A stretch of DNA of 64,000 nucleotides, taken from Emticicia fluvialis. GTDB taxonomy: Bacteria; Bacteroidota; Bacteroidia; Cytophagales; Spirosomataceae. The stretch is from contig NZ_JANUSD010000009.1 in NCBI RefSeq assembly GCF_024793945.1, positions 189,758 through 253,757 of the forward strand, read 5' to 3'. Positions 46,361-55,476 of this stretch are shown one piece after another. The position numbers and the translations under genes were made by a program. Numbering within the stretch: position 1 is the first letter of the stretch; each line of letters starts with the position of its first letter. The notes below the pieces were generated by a model. That model ran no database searches. It was not told where the DNA came from and saw only the letters and a program-made list of their open reading frames with translations.

Positions 46361-47581
46361 ATGCGTTTGCCCTTCTATTTTGCTATTGTTATCTGGTTCA
46401 TTGGTTCATCTGCCTGTATGCAGAAACCCGGTGCGGGGCAGTTGCCGAAGTCTGCCTATGTGCAGGCCCGTGGCGGTTTAAACAATTTTTACCGGGCTGT
46501 TGCGCAAAAACAAAATATAACGGTGGCTTACCTGGGTGGCTCTATTACTTACAATAAAGGCTGGCGAGACAAAACCAGCAGTTACCTGAAAGAGCAATTT
46601 CCGCAGAAAGACTTTACGTTTATCAATGCCGGGATACCGTCGCTGGGGAGTTTGCCTCATGCTTTCAGATTCGAACAGGATGTGTTAAATAAAGGCATTC
46701 CCGACCTGCTTTTTGTAGAAGCAGCCGTAAACGACCATACCAACGAAACCGACAGCCTGATGCAGATTTGGGCGCTGGAAGGAATAGTGCGCCATGCAAA
46801 AAAAGCGAATCCGGCCGTTGATATTGTGATGATGGCATTTGCAGACCCCGACAAAACAGCCGATTATGCCCAAGGCAAAGTGCCGCTTGAAGTACAAAAT
46901 CAGGAATTGGTGGCAGCACATTACAAGCTGCCGTCTATTAACCTGGCCAAAGAAGTGGCAGACAGGCTTCAGGCCAAAGAATTTAGCTGGGAGGATGACT
47001 TTAAAGACCTGCACCCTTCGCCATTCGGGCAGGAGCTTTATTACCAGACCATCCGGTATTTGCTTGATTCCACCTACAAAAGCTACCAGACCGCAAAGCC
47101 GGGCTCAAAAAAAACTACGCATTTGCCCCAAGCCTTAGAAGGCATCAGCCTTGATAAAGGCAGGTATGTTTCGGTAAAAGAAGCCCACATACAAAATGGC
47201 TGGCAACTGATAGAAAACTGGAAACCGGCTGACGGCGCAGGAACCAGAGAAGGATTTGTGAATGTACCTGTGTTAGAAGCAACCAGTCCGGAGGCATTAC
47301 TAACTTTTGAGTTTACAGGGAATGCTTTGGGGCTTAGCGTTGTGTCAGGGCCTGATACCGGAGAAATCAGTTATAAAATTAACAATGGCCCCTGGCAAAA
47401 AATGGACCTGTACACCCAATGGAGCAGCGGACTGCACCTGCCCTGGTATAAACTGCTTGCAGCGGGCTTAATTAACAAAAAACATACGCTTTACCTGAAA
47501 ATGAGCGAGTCAAAGAATCCAAAAAGTACAGGTACGGCATGCCGTATTGTGCATTTTTTGGTGAATGATGGACAAAAATAG
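46361..47581 (+). CDS. SGNH/GDSL-family hydrolase lipoprotein
   Basis: 406 residues. A lipoprotein signal ending GSSAC (Cys 19) anchors it in the envelope. The SGNH domain has block I LGGSITY with nucleophile S61, an AAVND block III and block V DLHPS with D216 and H218. The C-terminal about 150 residues are beta-rich (VLEATSPEALLTFEF and onward) and may bind a carbohydrate. Likely an esterase acting on acetylated glycans or lipids (inference). It follows the antiporter gene by 20 bases. Confidence 0.88.
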   Translation: MRLPFYFAIVIWFIGSSACMQKPGAGQLPKSAYVQARGGLNNFYRAVAQKQNITVAYLGGSITYNKGWRDKTSSYLKEQFPQKDFTFINAGIPSLGSLPHAFRFEQDVLNKGIPDLLFVEAAVNDHTNETDSLMQIWALEGIVRHAKKANPAVDIVMMAFADPDKTADYAQGKVPLEVQNQELVAAHYKLPSINLAKEVADRLQAKEFSWEDDFKDLHPSPFGQELYYQTIRYLLDSTYKSYQTAKPGSKKTTHLPQALEGISLDKGRYVSVKEAHIQNGWQLIENWKPADGAGTREGFVNVPVLEATSPEALLTFEFTGNALGLSVVSGPDTGEISYKINNGPWQKMDLYTQWSSGLHLPWYKLLAAGLINKKHTLYLKMSESKNPKSTGTACRIVHFLVNDGQK

Positions 47582-47583
47582 CT

Positions 47584-47591
47584 TATCTTTG
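47584..47591 (+). promoter_or_regulatory. Possible -7 element for the small-protein gene
   Basis: TATCTTTG fits TAnnTTTG, 51 bases before 47643; TTTG at 47557-47560 lies 23 bases upstream, a little far. Confidence 0.4.
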
Positions 47592-47642
47592 AAGCTGAAT
47601 TTTAAAAATCGATTATTAAAATACAATACCTTTTAGAATTGA

Positions 47643-47861
47643 ATGAAGAATTTTAATCTTAAATCTTATCATGTCAGGGCTATGAACGCGGCCACAGAAG
47701 AAGAAAAAGCAAGCATTAATCAGGAATTGAAAGACCTGTATGACAGCCTGACAGACGAAGATAAGAAAGATTTTAACGAACAACTGCAGACATTTCTGGT
47801 AAAAGAAATGGCCGCCATAAACTCAATGTATCAGGCCACACAAGATGACAATCTGAATTAA
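47643..47861 (+). CDS. Small charged protein of unknown function
   Basis: 72 residues, acidic and helical (EEEKASINQELKDLYDSL, DEDKKDFNEQLQTFLV), without signal or membrane segment. I recognise no family. A -7 element lies upstream, and the DUF3575-like gene starts 35 bases later. Confidence 0.65.
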   Translation: MKNFNLKSYHVRAMNAATEEEKASINQELKDLYDSLTDEDKKDFNEQLQTFLVKEMAAINSMYQATQDDNLN

Positions 47862-47896
47862 AACCTGTTGTACTACCCCAGCTTAAACTTACCTCT

Positions 47897-48679
47897 GTGA
47901 AACAATCCTTCAGTTTTATTATATGCCTTTTCATTTCTTTTGTGTGTTTTTCGCAGGAAGACCGCACCAGCGTTATTAAAGTAAACGCTTCGGCGCTTGC
48001 CTTTAAGACTTACAATATTCAGTTTGAAAAAGCATTCAATAAAAAATTCAGCTTTGCATTGGGGGTTTCGCACAGGCCGGAAGAACGCATTCCTTTTGCC
48101 ACAGCCATCAGAAAATACGTAGATGCCGCAGATGAAGGGATTGATTATGTGAGTTTAAAAAACGTAAGAAAAGGTGAAGCCTCTATGGGTTTGTTTAAGT
48201 TAACCCCCGAATTAAGGTTTTATCCGGCTAATAAGTCGAACGCACCAATTGGTTTTTATGTTTCACTGTTTGGCCGGTACGAACGCTTCTTTGGCACACT
48301 GCCGGTTGATGTAGATATGGTTTATAAAGGCCAGCCTTTAAGAGTTGAACTACCGGTAAAAACAGAGTTTAAAACGCTGTCGGGTGGTTTAATGCTGGGC
48401 AGGCAGTTCAGGTTGGGAGAAAGATTTACGCTCGACTGGTATATAATAGGCGGATACTTTGGAAATGTAACCGTGCATGGCGAGTCAAATCAGGATTTAT
48501 CTAAATATGATGATAAATTTATCAGCGATTTGCGCCAGAATATTCTGGATACTTTCCAGATCAATGAGGCCTATCTGGCATTGCAGGTAGATAAACAAGG
48601 CGTAAGAATTGATAACGCCCGTAGGCTGAAATACCTGAACCTGAGAGGCTTCGGCCTTAATTTGGGATACAGATTTTAA
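47897..48679 (+). CDS. DUF3575-like outer-membrane beta-barrel protein
   Basis: 260 residues from a GTG start at 47897. A signal peptide (about 1-19, ending FVCFSQ) is followed by alternating strands and turns, with LKYLNLRGFGLNLGYRF at the C-terminus ending in an aromatic residue, as outer-membrane proteins do. Similar to DUF3575 proteins of Bacteroidota; ligand or role unknown. A bidirectional terminator follows. Confidence 0.8.
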   Translation: MKQSFSFIICLFISFVCFSQEDRTSVIKVNASALAFKTYNIQFEKAFNKKFSFALGVSHRPEERIPFATAIRKYVDAADEGIDYVSLKNVRKGEASMGLFKLTPELRFYPANKSNAPIGFYVSLFGRYERFFGTLPVDVDMVYKGQPLRVELPVKTEFKTLSGGLMLGRQFRLGERFTLDWYIIGGYFGNVTVHGESNQDLSKYDDKFISDLRQNILDTFQINEAYLALQVDKQGVRIDNARRLKYLNLRGFGLNLGYRF

Positions 48680-48696
48680 TCTGGGATGTTTACGCA

Positions 48697-48735
48697 AAAG
48701 AATCTCCCCCTTGAAACAGGGAGGAGATTCTTTCT
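48697..48735. terminator. Bidirectional terminator between the barrel and STN-protein genes
   Basis: AAAAGAATCTCC (about 48697-48708) pairs with GGAGATTCTTT (48723-48733), with T runs either side. It closes both converging units. Confidence 0.8.
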
Positions 48736-48746
48736 GGCAAACCATA

Positions 48747-50675
48747 TTAGATATTACATATTCTGATACCCGCCTGATAACCCATCCAGGAGGCAAGATT
48801 TACCCGCTCGCCAAAGTATCTTCCCTGTTTTTCATAGAATTTAAATCGGCTCATATTACCCAGATTCACCTCCGGCTGCTGCGTTGCATGGAAATTGATG
48901 GTTGGCGCGGCAAACAGTGCTATGCGCGGGCTAAGGTGCACTTCAAGCCCCAGGCTGCCACGGAGCAAATTGTTGGTTTCCCATTCTTCCACATCATTTT
49001 GCAGGTGCGAGCTTATCACATCAAAATTCAACCACAGCGTTTTGTTCAGTTTCCAGGCAGTGCCAAGGCCATAGCCTAAGCTAAGCACAGGTTTGCCGGG
49101 TTGGTCGAAACCATAACCCACAGTAAAAATATTATAAAACCTGCGCACACCCGTTTTGAAAGTAATGTTTCCCGGGCTTACCTCGTCGGTGCTTAGCTCC
49201 AGTCTTTTGTAGCCTCCGCGTTTTACAAAACTAATCAGACCCACCGGTATTGAATTAGACTCCTCAGCCACGTTCATCACCCCAACCTGCAAGCCGTTGT
49301 CTACCCTGTAAGCCATATTCAGTATGCCTGCCTGCACACCACTGAAAACATCAGATACCTGATTGAGGAATCCGGATGCCTGAACACCTTTAAAACTGCC
49401 ACCCACAAGGTTTACAAACCCGGCGGCCTGCACGCCGCTTCCGCTTTTAAAGATAGCATTGGCAAAACCTGCTGCCTGAACCGAGTTCCGGGTATTATTA
49501 CCGACAACATTCACAAAACCCGAGCCTTGCACCCCACTGAAATTACGTAAAACCACATTGGCAAAACCTGCACCCTGCACGCCATAAGCCGACTGCCCCA
49601 CAACATTGACAGTACCAGCAGCCTGCACACCATTTAATCTGCCTGCTACCAGATTGGCGAATCCGGCTGCCTGAATACCATCTACCCTGCCCCTTACCAT
49701 GTTGAGCACCCCTCCGATCTCAAGTTTTCTTACACCAAGCGAGTATCCGGCTATGATGTTGAACGAGTAATCGTTGATGACGTTACCGCTCATATAATGG
49801 TTGGTACCAATAAACGGCAGGATAGATACCTGAGACTGGCGGTAGAGGGTATCTTCAATATTATTGAGGTGGATATTCTGGCGGGTGGTTATCAACCAGT
49901 CTGTCAGTTTTTTATGCGCATCTTTTAAAGCGTCTTTGGTTTCGGCCCAGTACTCATCATAATCAATCGGCTTTTTTGATGTGCCTGTAGTAGTTGGCTC
50001 TTCAATAACCTGTGGCAAAACCGCTACTTTAGGCAGGCTATCGAGTTTTTTTGCAGGTAAGGTATCTCTGTAAATTACCGGCAGCGTTTTTCTGGCAGCT
50101 ACCTGAATAGGTTTGCTGGGCAGCAATGAAACATTAACGGTGGCGTCAGTTTTGGTTTTTACCGCCACTTCTTCATGACGATAATTCTGTTTTCTTACCT
50201 GCAGGTTTACGTTTTGAAGCGTGGCAGGTATTTTAAGGCGATAATAACCATACTGGTTTGTGACGGCCGAAGCAAGCGTGACAGGTTCGTACACACTGGC
50301 TTTTTCAATTTTCAAGCCCGTCTCCCCGTCTGAAACGTAGCCCATTACGAAAAAATCTTTTTTCGGCTCTTCAATGTTTCTTTTCAGAATAATGTAATTG
50401 CCCTTGTTTTTAAAAGTGGCCGTATTGCCGAAAACAGCATTCAGGGCCTCACGCACGGGCTGGTTCTGAACTGCCACCGAAACGCGCCTGTTAATATCAA
50501 AGTCGTCAGGATTATACGAAAAGCTGAAACTACCTGCATCAGAAATTATCTTAAGGGCTTTATCGAGTTTTTCGTTTGTGAATTTAACCGTGATTACACG
50601 TTCAAGCGGAGGTGTATCTTGTGCAAATGATTGGGACAGATGCAATAAAAAAATAAATGTTAATAGCTTTTTCAT
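48747..50675 (-). CDS. STN-domain outer-membrane protein with 16-residue surface repeats
   Basis: 642 residues. Order: signal peptide (1-18), STN secretin/TonB-receptor N-terminal domain (about 28-100, VITVKFTNEKLDKALKIISD), a carboxypeptidase-like beta domain (about 107-184, VTNQYGYYRLKIPA), a linker, about nine 16-residue repeats (333-474, consensus GVQAAGFxNxV), and a C-terminal barrel-like part ending GYQAGIRICNI. The repeats recall the LA_2272-type surface repeats. In FecI/FecR systems the STN domain signals through the FecR anti-sigma encoded upstream. No plug or TonB box of a receptor is seen. Ligand unknown. Confidence 0.85.
   Translation of the reverse strand: MKKLLTFIFLLHLSQSFAQDTPPLERVITVKFTNEKLDKALKIISDAGSFSFSYNPDDFDINRRVSVAVQNQPVREALNAVFGNTATFKNKGNYIILKRNIEEPKKDFFVMGYVSDGETGLKIEKASVYEPVTLASAVTNQYGYYRLKIPATLQNVNLQVRKQNYRHEEVAVKTKTDATVNVSLLPSKPIQVAARKTLPVIYRDTLPAKKLDSLPKVAVLPQVIEEPTTTGTSKKPIDYDEYWAETKDALKDAHKKLTDWLITTRQNIHLNNIEDTLYRQSQVSILPFIGTNHYMSGNVINDYSFNIIAGYSLGVRKLEIGGVLNMVRGRVDGIQAAGFANLVAGRLNGVQAAGTVNVVGQSAYGVQGAGFANVVLRNFSGVQGSGFVNVVGNNTRNSVQAAGFANAIFKSGSGVQAAGFVNLVGGSFKGVQASGFLNQVSDVFSGVQAGILNMAYRVDNGLQVGVMNVAEESNSIPVGLISFVKRGGYKRLELSTDEVSPGNITFKTGVRRFYNIFTVGYGFDQPGKPVLSLGYGLGTAWKLNKTLWLNFDVISSHLQNDVEEWETNNLLRGSLGLEVHLSPRIALFAAPTINFHATQQPEVNLGNMSRFKFYEKQGRYFGERVNLASWMGYQAGIRICNI
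49254..49679 (-). repeat. Coding tandem repeats of about 48 bases in the STN protein
   Basis: Residues 333-474 of the STN protein. Seven units begin GIQ, GVQ or SVQ (16, 16, 16, 17, 16, 16 and 16 residues), then two shorter, worn units. DNA copies differ at many wobble positions, so they are old. Confidence 0.85.
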
Positions 50676-50762
50676 ACTTAATCTCTTTTTGTAGCTATGA
50701 CATCCGAAAACGATTCCCCCCCTATCAGAAAAATATTTATTTTCGGCTCATAACGCGCTGGC

Positions 50763-51767
50763 TTATTCAGCACAGCCTTGTCCGTCTAAAACATAAGCAC
50801 CCTCTTTTGCAGATACAGTAAGGTTAAGGGTTTCGGCTATGATATTGAGCGCATTGGGTAGCGACTCGTTGTTGAAACGGGTAGTGAGCCTGCAGGTTTT
50901 AATGCGGTTGTTAGTCAATACAATATTTGTATGGTAGCCATCGGCCAGCGCTTTCGCTATTTCTTCAAGGCTTTGGTTTTCAAATTCAAATACTTTTGTT
51001 TTATAAGCAAAAGCGTTTTTATCGGCACTGAGTTTTTTAATAGTATCGTTTTCAAAAGTGGCTTTTTCACCTGCCACCAGCAGTGTGGCCTTCTTCTTGT
51101 TTTTAAACTCTACTTTTCCGGTTTCAACACTCACCTCTACATTTTTATTATAGGCTTTCACATTGAACGACGTACCCAGCACGCGGATGTCGGACCCATT
51201 GGCATGAATCACAAATGGCTTGCTTTCGTTTCTTTTTATGTCAAAAAAAGCTTCGCCTTTCAGGGTTATCTCGCGGGTGTCGCCCTCAAAATTTTCAGGA
51301 TAAACAATAGAGGTGTTATTGTTCAGAAAAACCACCGAGCCATCGGGCAAAGTTTGTTGCAGCGTGTTGCCTGTGGTAGTAAGAGCCAGCATTTCCGGTT
51401 GGGGGTTGCTAAAAAAATAGGCCAGTAACCCAGCTGTTAGCACTACCAGAATACTGGCAGCAATACCCAGGCTAAAAAATCTTTTGGGTTTAGGTACAGG
51501 TTTAAAGTCAATTACTTTTGCCTTGGGTGTGGTATCCATCCTTGCTTTTACTTTCAGCCAGGCGGCATCGGTATCAACGGGTTGGGTATTCTGCTCTTTC
51601 AGCAGGTCAGCCTTATCCCATATAAAAGTGTAGTCTTTTAGCTCTTTCTGATGTGCATCATTCTCCTCCAGCCACTTTTCAATCAAAGCATCTTCATGGG
51701 CATCAGTTTCCTGAGCCAGATACTTGCCTAAAAGGTCTTCGTGGTTATCTGAACGATTCGTATTCAA
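50763..51767 (-). CDS. FecR-family anti-sigma factor
   Basis: 334 residues. An N-terminal cytoplasmic sigma-binding part (about 1-95), a membrane helix at 97-119, the FecR domain (about 130-230, TLPDGSVVFLNNNTSI and LGTSFNVKAY) and a C-terminal DUF4974 domain (about 258-328). It would hold the ECF sigma factor encoded upstream and receive the signal from the STN protein. It starts 16 bases after the sigma gene. Confidence 0.93.
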   Translation of the reverse strand: MNTNRSDNHEDLLGKYLAQETDAHEDALIEKWLEENDAHQKELKDYTFIWDKADLLKEQNTQPVDTDAAWLKVKARMDTTPKAKVIDFKPVPKPKRFFSLGIAASILVVLTAGLLAYFFSNPQPEMLALTTTGNTLQQTLPDGSVVFLNNNTSIVYPENFEGDTREITLKGEAFFDIKRNESKPFVIHANGSDIRVLGTSFNVKAYNKNVEVSVETGKVEFKNKKKATLLVAGEKATFENDTIKKLSADKNAFAYKTKVFEFENQSLEEIAKALADGYHTNIVLTNNRIKTCRLTTRFNNESLPNALNIIAETLNLTVSAKEGAYVLDGQGCAE

Positions 51768-51783
51768 GTTTAGCGTATTCTTC

Positions 51784-52386
51784 TTATAGGTACCAATATT
51801 CTATGTTCAGCTTTACTATGCCGTCTACCAGTAAAATCAAGAGTGGCAGGTACTCGGCCAGTTCGGTTCTTAAAATTTTCAGCGCCTTGCCTACCTGGTT
51901 CTCAACCGTTTTGGGCGAAAGCCCCAGTTGGTCGGCTATTTCATGGTACTTCAGTTCTTCAAACCGGCTCAGCTTAAAAATCACCCGGCATTGTTCGGGC
52001 AATTTTTCAATGGCTTCGTGTATGCGTTGTTCAAGTTCGTTTTTCATCACTGTCTGCCCAACCGACTCATACGAACTCTCATAATAACTGGTGGCGTACT
52101 CCTGATACTCTTCGCGAATCTTCAGGTGTTTTATCCGGTTCAGGCAGTGGTTATGCACCGCCCTGTATAAATAAGATTTCAGCGAAATGTTAATTTCCAG
52201 GCCGCTTCTTTTTTCCCACAAGCCTGAAAATAAATTCTGTACAATTTCTTCGGCCTCTTCCATCTCTTTCAGTATTGAGTTGGCATAATTGCAAAGGCTC
52301 TGATAGTATTTCCGAAAAACTACTTCGAAAATACGTTCATTTCCCTGCCTTATTGCGCCAACTATTTCCTGCTCTGTTAACTGCAC
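51784..52386 (-). CDS. RNA polymerase ECF sigma factor
   Basis: 200 residues. Region 2 (about 25-95, YYQSLCNYANSILKEMEEAE and then IVQNLFSGLWEK) and region 4 HTH (about 129-173, LPEQCRVIFKLSRFEELKYH then IADQLGLSPKTVENQVGKAL). The hydrophobic end PLLILLVDGIV is typical of the Bacteroidetes family 1 ECF group. FecR and STN genes follow at once, so it probably drives its own operon and perhaps the divergent GIN-domain gene (inference). Confidence 0.94.
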   Translation of the reverse strand: MQLTEQEIVGAIRQGNERIFEVVFRKYYQSLCNYANSILKEMEEAEEIVQNLFSGLWEKRSGLEINISLKSYLYRAVHNHCLNRIKHLKIREEYQEYATSYYESSYESVGQTVMKNELEQRIHEAIEKLPEQCRVIFKLSRFEELKYHEIADQLGLSPKTVENQVGKALKILRTELAEYLPLLILLVDGIVKLNIEYWYL

Positions 52387-52617
52387 CGAATAAAGTTTAA
52401 ATTTTATGCAAACATAGCGGTTTCTGTTGAAAGATTAAAAAATCAATTTGATGAACGGTCTGTGTATATGACAACCCACCAGCGTTTTACCCCTACTTAC
52501 TAAAGTAAAATTTTTTTATGACGTGCTGCCGTAAAAAAAACAAAGAATTTCAGCATAAGCAATGGGGGTAACGGAAGGCTGGTTTGTCATGGATTCAAAA
52601 ACAAAAAAATAATAATT

Positions 52618-53334
52618 ATGAAAAAACTAACCGTTTATTACTTGTTAGCCACTCTATTGATGGCATTTGGACTGAGTTCGTGTGAAATTATTGAGTCTGG
52701 TCTGGAACCGCGGCATCCGGAAGACAAGTACTTTAACCTGAGTGGTTTTGATAAGCTTGAAATGGGTGATGGCTTTCAGGTTGAGGTAAAGCAAAGCGCC
52801 AATTACAGAATTTTTGTAAAAGGCGACCGCCGCGACATAGACGACCTGGTTGTGCGCGTAAGTGGCGGGCAGCTGAAAATGTATTTTTCTAAATGGCGGG
52901 CAAAACGCTACCGCATGGAGGTAGAAATTGAAATGCCAGACCTGAAAGAGACCGATTTCTCTGGTGCAGTAAATGCTTATGTAAAGGGTTTTAATAACCT
53001 GGACCAACTGTACATTGATTTGTCGGGTGCGTCAAAGGCTACTTTTGTAACCCAGGCTAAAGGCTATGACATAGACTTGTCGGGCGCGTCAGACCTGATT
53101 ATTGAGGGCAACGGCAAAAATCTGGAGGCCGAGATATCGGGGGCATCTAAACTGTATGCTTTTGATGCCGACATTGAGAAAGCTAACCTGGATGTATCAG
53201 GGGCAAGCTCGGCAAAAGTTACGGTAAGCAACAATCTGCGCGTAAGTGCCAGCGGAGCCAGCAAGGTTCGTTACCGCGGCAACCCGGTTGTTAGTTCTAA
53301 TACATCGGGCAGCAGCCATGTTGAGAAAGATTAA
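52618..53334 (+). CDS. GIN-domain (DUF2807) lipoprotein
   Basis: 238 residues. Lipoprotein signal with Cys 22 in FGLSSC. The head GIN domain (DUF2807) has paired strands with GDGFQVEVKQ, FVKGDRRDI and a regular set of turns DLSGASK, DLSGASD, EISGASK, DVSGASS, SASGASK: a beta-helix with one rung per about 20 residues. Role unknown; the family is common beside ECF/FecR and PspC genes in Bacteroidota. Divergent from the sigma gene, with 231 bases between. Confidence 0.9.
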   Translation: MKKLTVYYLLATLLMAFGLSSCEIIESGLEPRHPEDKYFNLSGFDKLEMGDGFQVEVKQSANYRIFVKGDRRDIDDLVVRVSGGQLKMYFSKWRAKRYRMEVEIEMPDLKETDFSGAVNAYVKGFNNLDQLYIDLSGASKATFVTQAKGYDIDLSGASDLIIEGNGKNLEAEISGASKLYAFDADIEKANLDVSGASSAKVTVSNNLRVSASGASKVRYRGNPVVSSNTSGSSHVEKD

Positions 53335-53382
53335 TACGCCCACAAAATTTCTAAATCCAACCAGTAATCCACCAACCAGAAC

Positions 53383-53417
53383 AATAGCCTTCATACCGGA
53401 AGGCTATTTTCATTTTT
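53383..53417 (+). terminator. Terminator of the GIN-domain lipoprotein gene
   Basis: AATAGCCTT (53383-53391) pairs with AAGGCTATT (53400-53408), 8-base loop, then T-rich sequence. Confidence 0.75.
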
Positions 53418-53523
53418 CCCTTTTGCCCAATAAAAATCGCCCCGATTTTGATTTTTGCCTAAAAAAGGGGTTATTCGTGGTGCAAAAACAAGAAACACTT
53501 TTTTAAACCATACATATAGTATT

Positions 53524-54573
53524 ATGTCAGAATTTATCAGTGGCATTCAGCAGGTCGGGATTGGCGTTAAAGATGCAGGCGAGGCTTTTCGCTGGTATAA
53601 CAGAACACTGGGGCTGAATGTGCCGCTTTTTGATGATGTAGCAGAGGCTAAATTAATGACACCGCATACCAACGGGGTAGTAAGGCAACGCCGTGCCATT
53701 CTGGCTCTTAACATGGCCGGTGGTGGCGGAGCGGAAATCTGGCAGTCGAATCGTCCGGCACCTTTGGCAGCCGAATTTACCCCGGAATTAGGCGACTACG
53801 GTATCTTTGCCCTGAAAATTAAATGCCAGAATGTAAAACAATTTGCCGGCAGGCATAGTTTAAAAGTAGAACTTTCGCCCGAAGGCAAAGAACACAGCTG
53901 GTTGCAGGACCCCTACGGAAACCAATTGCAGATAGTGCCTGATGGCTCGTGGTTTAAGCCTAAAGAGAGTAATACGGGTGGCGTTTTGGGCGTGATTATT
54001 GGTGTGAGCGACATTGACAAAGCGCTGAAACTCTATAAAGATACGCTGGGTATCAGCGAAGTGATTTATGACAAAACCGGTAGTTTCAATGACTTTGAAA
54101 CCCTGGGCAAAGGCAATGCACGTTTCAGACGGGTACTTTTGCGTAAAAGTATGCAAAACCGCGGGGCATTCAGCCGGTTGCTGGGCAATGTTGAAATAGA
54201 ACTGGTGCAGGCACTGGATACAAATGGAAAACCAAGAACCATTTTTGCAGGCCGTAGCTGGGGAGACCTGGGTTTTATTCACCTGTGTTTTGATACACTG
54301 GATATGGACGGACTGAAAGAATTTTGCGCCGGAAATGGTTTCCCGTTTACGGTTGACAGCAGCGATACCTTTGATATGGGCGAGGCCGGTGGCCGATTTA
54401 CCTATCTGGAGGACCCTGATGGCACACTTATTGAGTTTGTAGAAACACACCGGGTGCCTATTCTGAAAAAAATAGGCTGGTATCTGAATCTGAAAACCAG
54501 AAAAACACAAAAACCATTGCCAGACTGGATGGTAGCCACCATGGGTTGGGGCAAAGTAAAAGAGAAAGAATAG
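53524..54573 (+). CDS. Two-domain VOC (glyoxalase/dioxygenase-fold) protein
   Basis: 349 residues from the ATG at 53524. Two vicinal-oxygen-chelate domains: the first begins ISGIQQVGIGVKDAGEAFRW (about 5-140), the second LGVIIGVSDIDKALKLYKDT (about 157-300), which ends with FTYLEDPDGTLIEFVETHRV. Metal-ligand-like residues include Gln/His in the first strands and Glu in EFVE. Substrates of the family vary (methylglyoxal adducts, dioxygenase substrates), so none is assigned. The C-terminal about 45 residues (LKKIGWYLNLKTRKTQKPLP) are extra. Confidence 0.85.
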   Translation: MSEFISGIQQVGIGVKDAGEAFRWYNRTLGLNVPLFDDVAEAKLMTPHTNGVVRQRRAILALNMAGGGGAEIWQSNRPAPLAAEFTPELGDYGIFALKIKCQNVKQFAGRHSLKVELSPEGKEHSWLQDPYGNQLQIVPDGSWFKPKESNTGGVLGVIIGVSDIDKALKLYKDTLGISEVIYDKTGSFNDFETLGKGNARFRRVLLRKSMQNRGAFSRLLGNVEIELVQALDTNGKPRTIFAGRSWGDLGFIHLCFDTLDMDGLKEFCAGNGFPFTVDSSDTFDMGEAGGRFTYLEDPDGTLIEFVETHRVPILKKIGWYLNLKTRKTQKPLPDWMVATMGWGKVKEKE

Positions 54574-54700
54574 CAGGTAACGAATATATTTATACGAAAT
54601 TGAAAAAAAATTATATTTTTTTTTGTTGACTATTTACCTGAGAAAAAAATTTCACTATATTAGCATCAACAAAGGCAACAAATGAAAAATCTGTTCGTTT

Positions 54701-54732
54701 TTTGGATTTTACAGTAAGATTTGTTAATTTTG
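54701..54732 (+). promoter_or_regulatory. Predicted rplS promoter
   Basis: TTTG (54701-54704), a 20-base spacer, then TAATTTTG (54725-54732): full match to the Bacteroidetes consensus. The leader would be about 80 bases and holds a small stem GCTGGG/TTCAGC. Confidence 0.8.
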
Positions 54733-54817
54733 CACTCCGGTTAGGAGAATGCTGGGTTTGTACGATTCAGCCGCTTCACTAAGCGAGTAAATTAATAATC
54801 AGGTAAATAATAAAACA

Positions 54818-55171
54818 ATGGATTTGATTAAATTGGTTGAAGCAGAATTTGCTACCAAAAGAGACAACCAACCCGAGTTTAAAGCCGGTGACACAGTAAA
54901 CGTTCACGTGAAAATTAAAGAGGGTAACAAAGAACGTATACAGGTTTACACAGGTATGGTTATTCAGCGTCGTAACGCTGGTACAAATGGTGAAACTTTT
55001 ACAGTACGTAAAATTTCAAACGGTGTAGGTGTAGAAAGAATTTTCCCTATCCTTTCACCAAGCATTGATAAAATTGAGGTAGTGCGCTTCGGTAAAGTAC
55101 GCCGCGCAAGATTGTTCTTCCTACGTGGAAAACAAGGTAAAGCTGCCCGTATTAAAGAATTAAAGAAATAA
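54818..55171 (+). CDS. rplS: 50S ribosomal protein L19
   Basis: 117 residues. L19 sits at the 30S-50S interface. Conserved FKAGDTVNVHVKIKEGNKER, the RRNAGTNGETFTVRKISNGV stretch, GVERIFPILSP and a basic C-terminus. It has its own promoter and terminator, apart from rpsP-rimM-trmD at 10805-12737, with which it shares an operon in many bacteria. Confidence 0.97.
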   Translation: MDLIKLVEAEFATKRDNQPEFKAGDTVNVHVKIKEGNKERIQVYTGMVIQRRNAGTNGETFTVRKISNGVGVERIFPILSPSIDKIEVVRFGKVRRARLFFLRGKQGKAARIKELKK

Positions 55172-55256
55172 TGTATATCCGGCTGCCGGTTAAACTTTCG
55201 GCAGTTTGAGATGTCTAAAGATAAAAGTAATAGCTTTTTCATAATTTTGTATGGGA

Positions 55257-55287
55257 AAAGGTCGCTTCTTTGAAGCGGCTTTTTTTG
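55257..55287 (+). terminator. Terminator of rplS
   Basis: AAAAGGTCGCTTC with GAAGCGGCTTTT around a 3-base loop (about 55257-55283), then a T run. Confidence 0.85.
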
Positions 55288-55400
55288 TGCCTAAAAACCG
55301 GTAAAAAATACAGAATCATAAGGGTTACATAACGAAAATAACGTGGTACCCTAAAGCGCACCACCAAAGCGAATTGATTTTTCCGTATGGCCGGTCAGCG

Positions 55401-55408
55401 TATCTTTG
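55401..55408 (+). promoter_or_regulatory. Possible -7 element of dapF
   Basis: TATCTTTG fits TAnnTTTG, 68 bases before the ATG at 55477; no clear -33. Confidence 0.4.
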
Positions 55409-55476
55409 AATTTTGAAGCAGTAAAAGAAAGAACCAAACAAAAGAATTAACTTAGATATTTATTTGTTGACGTGTT

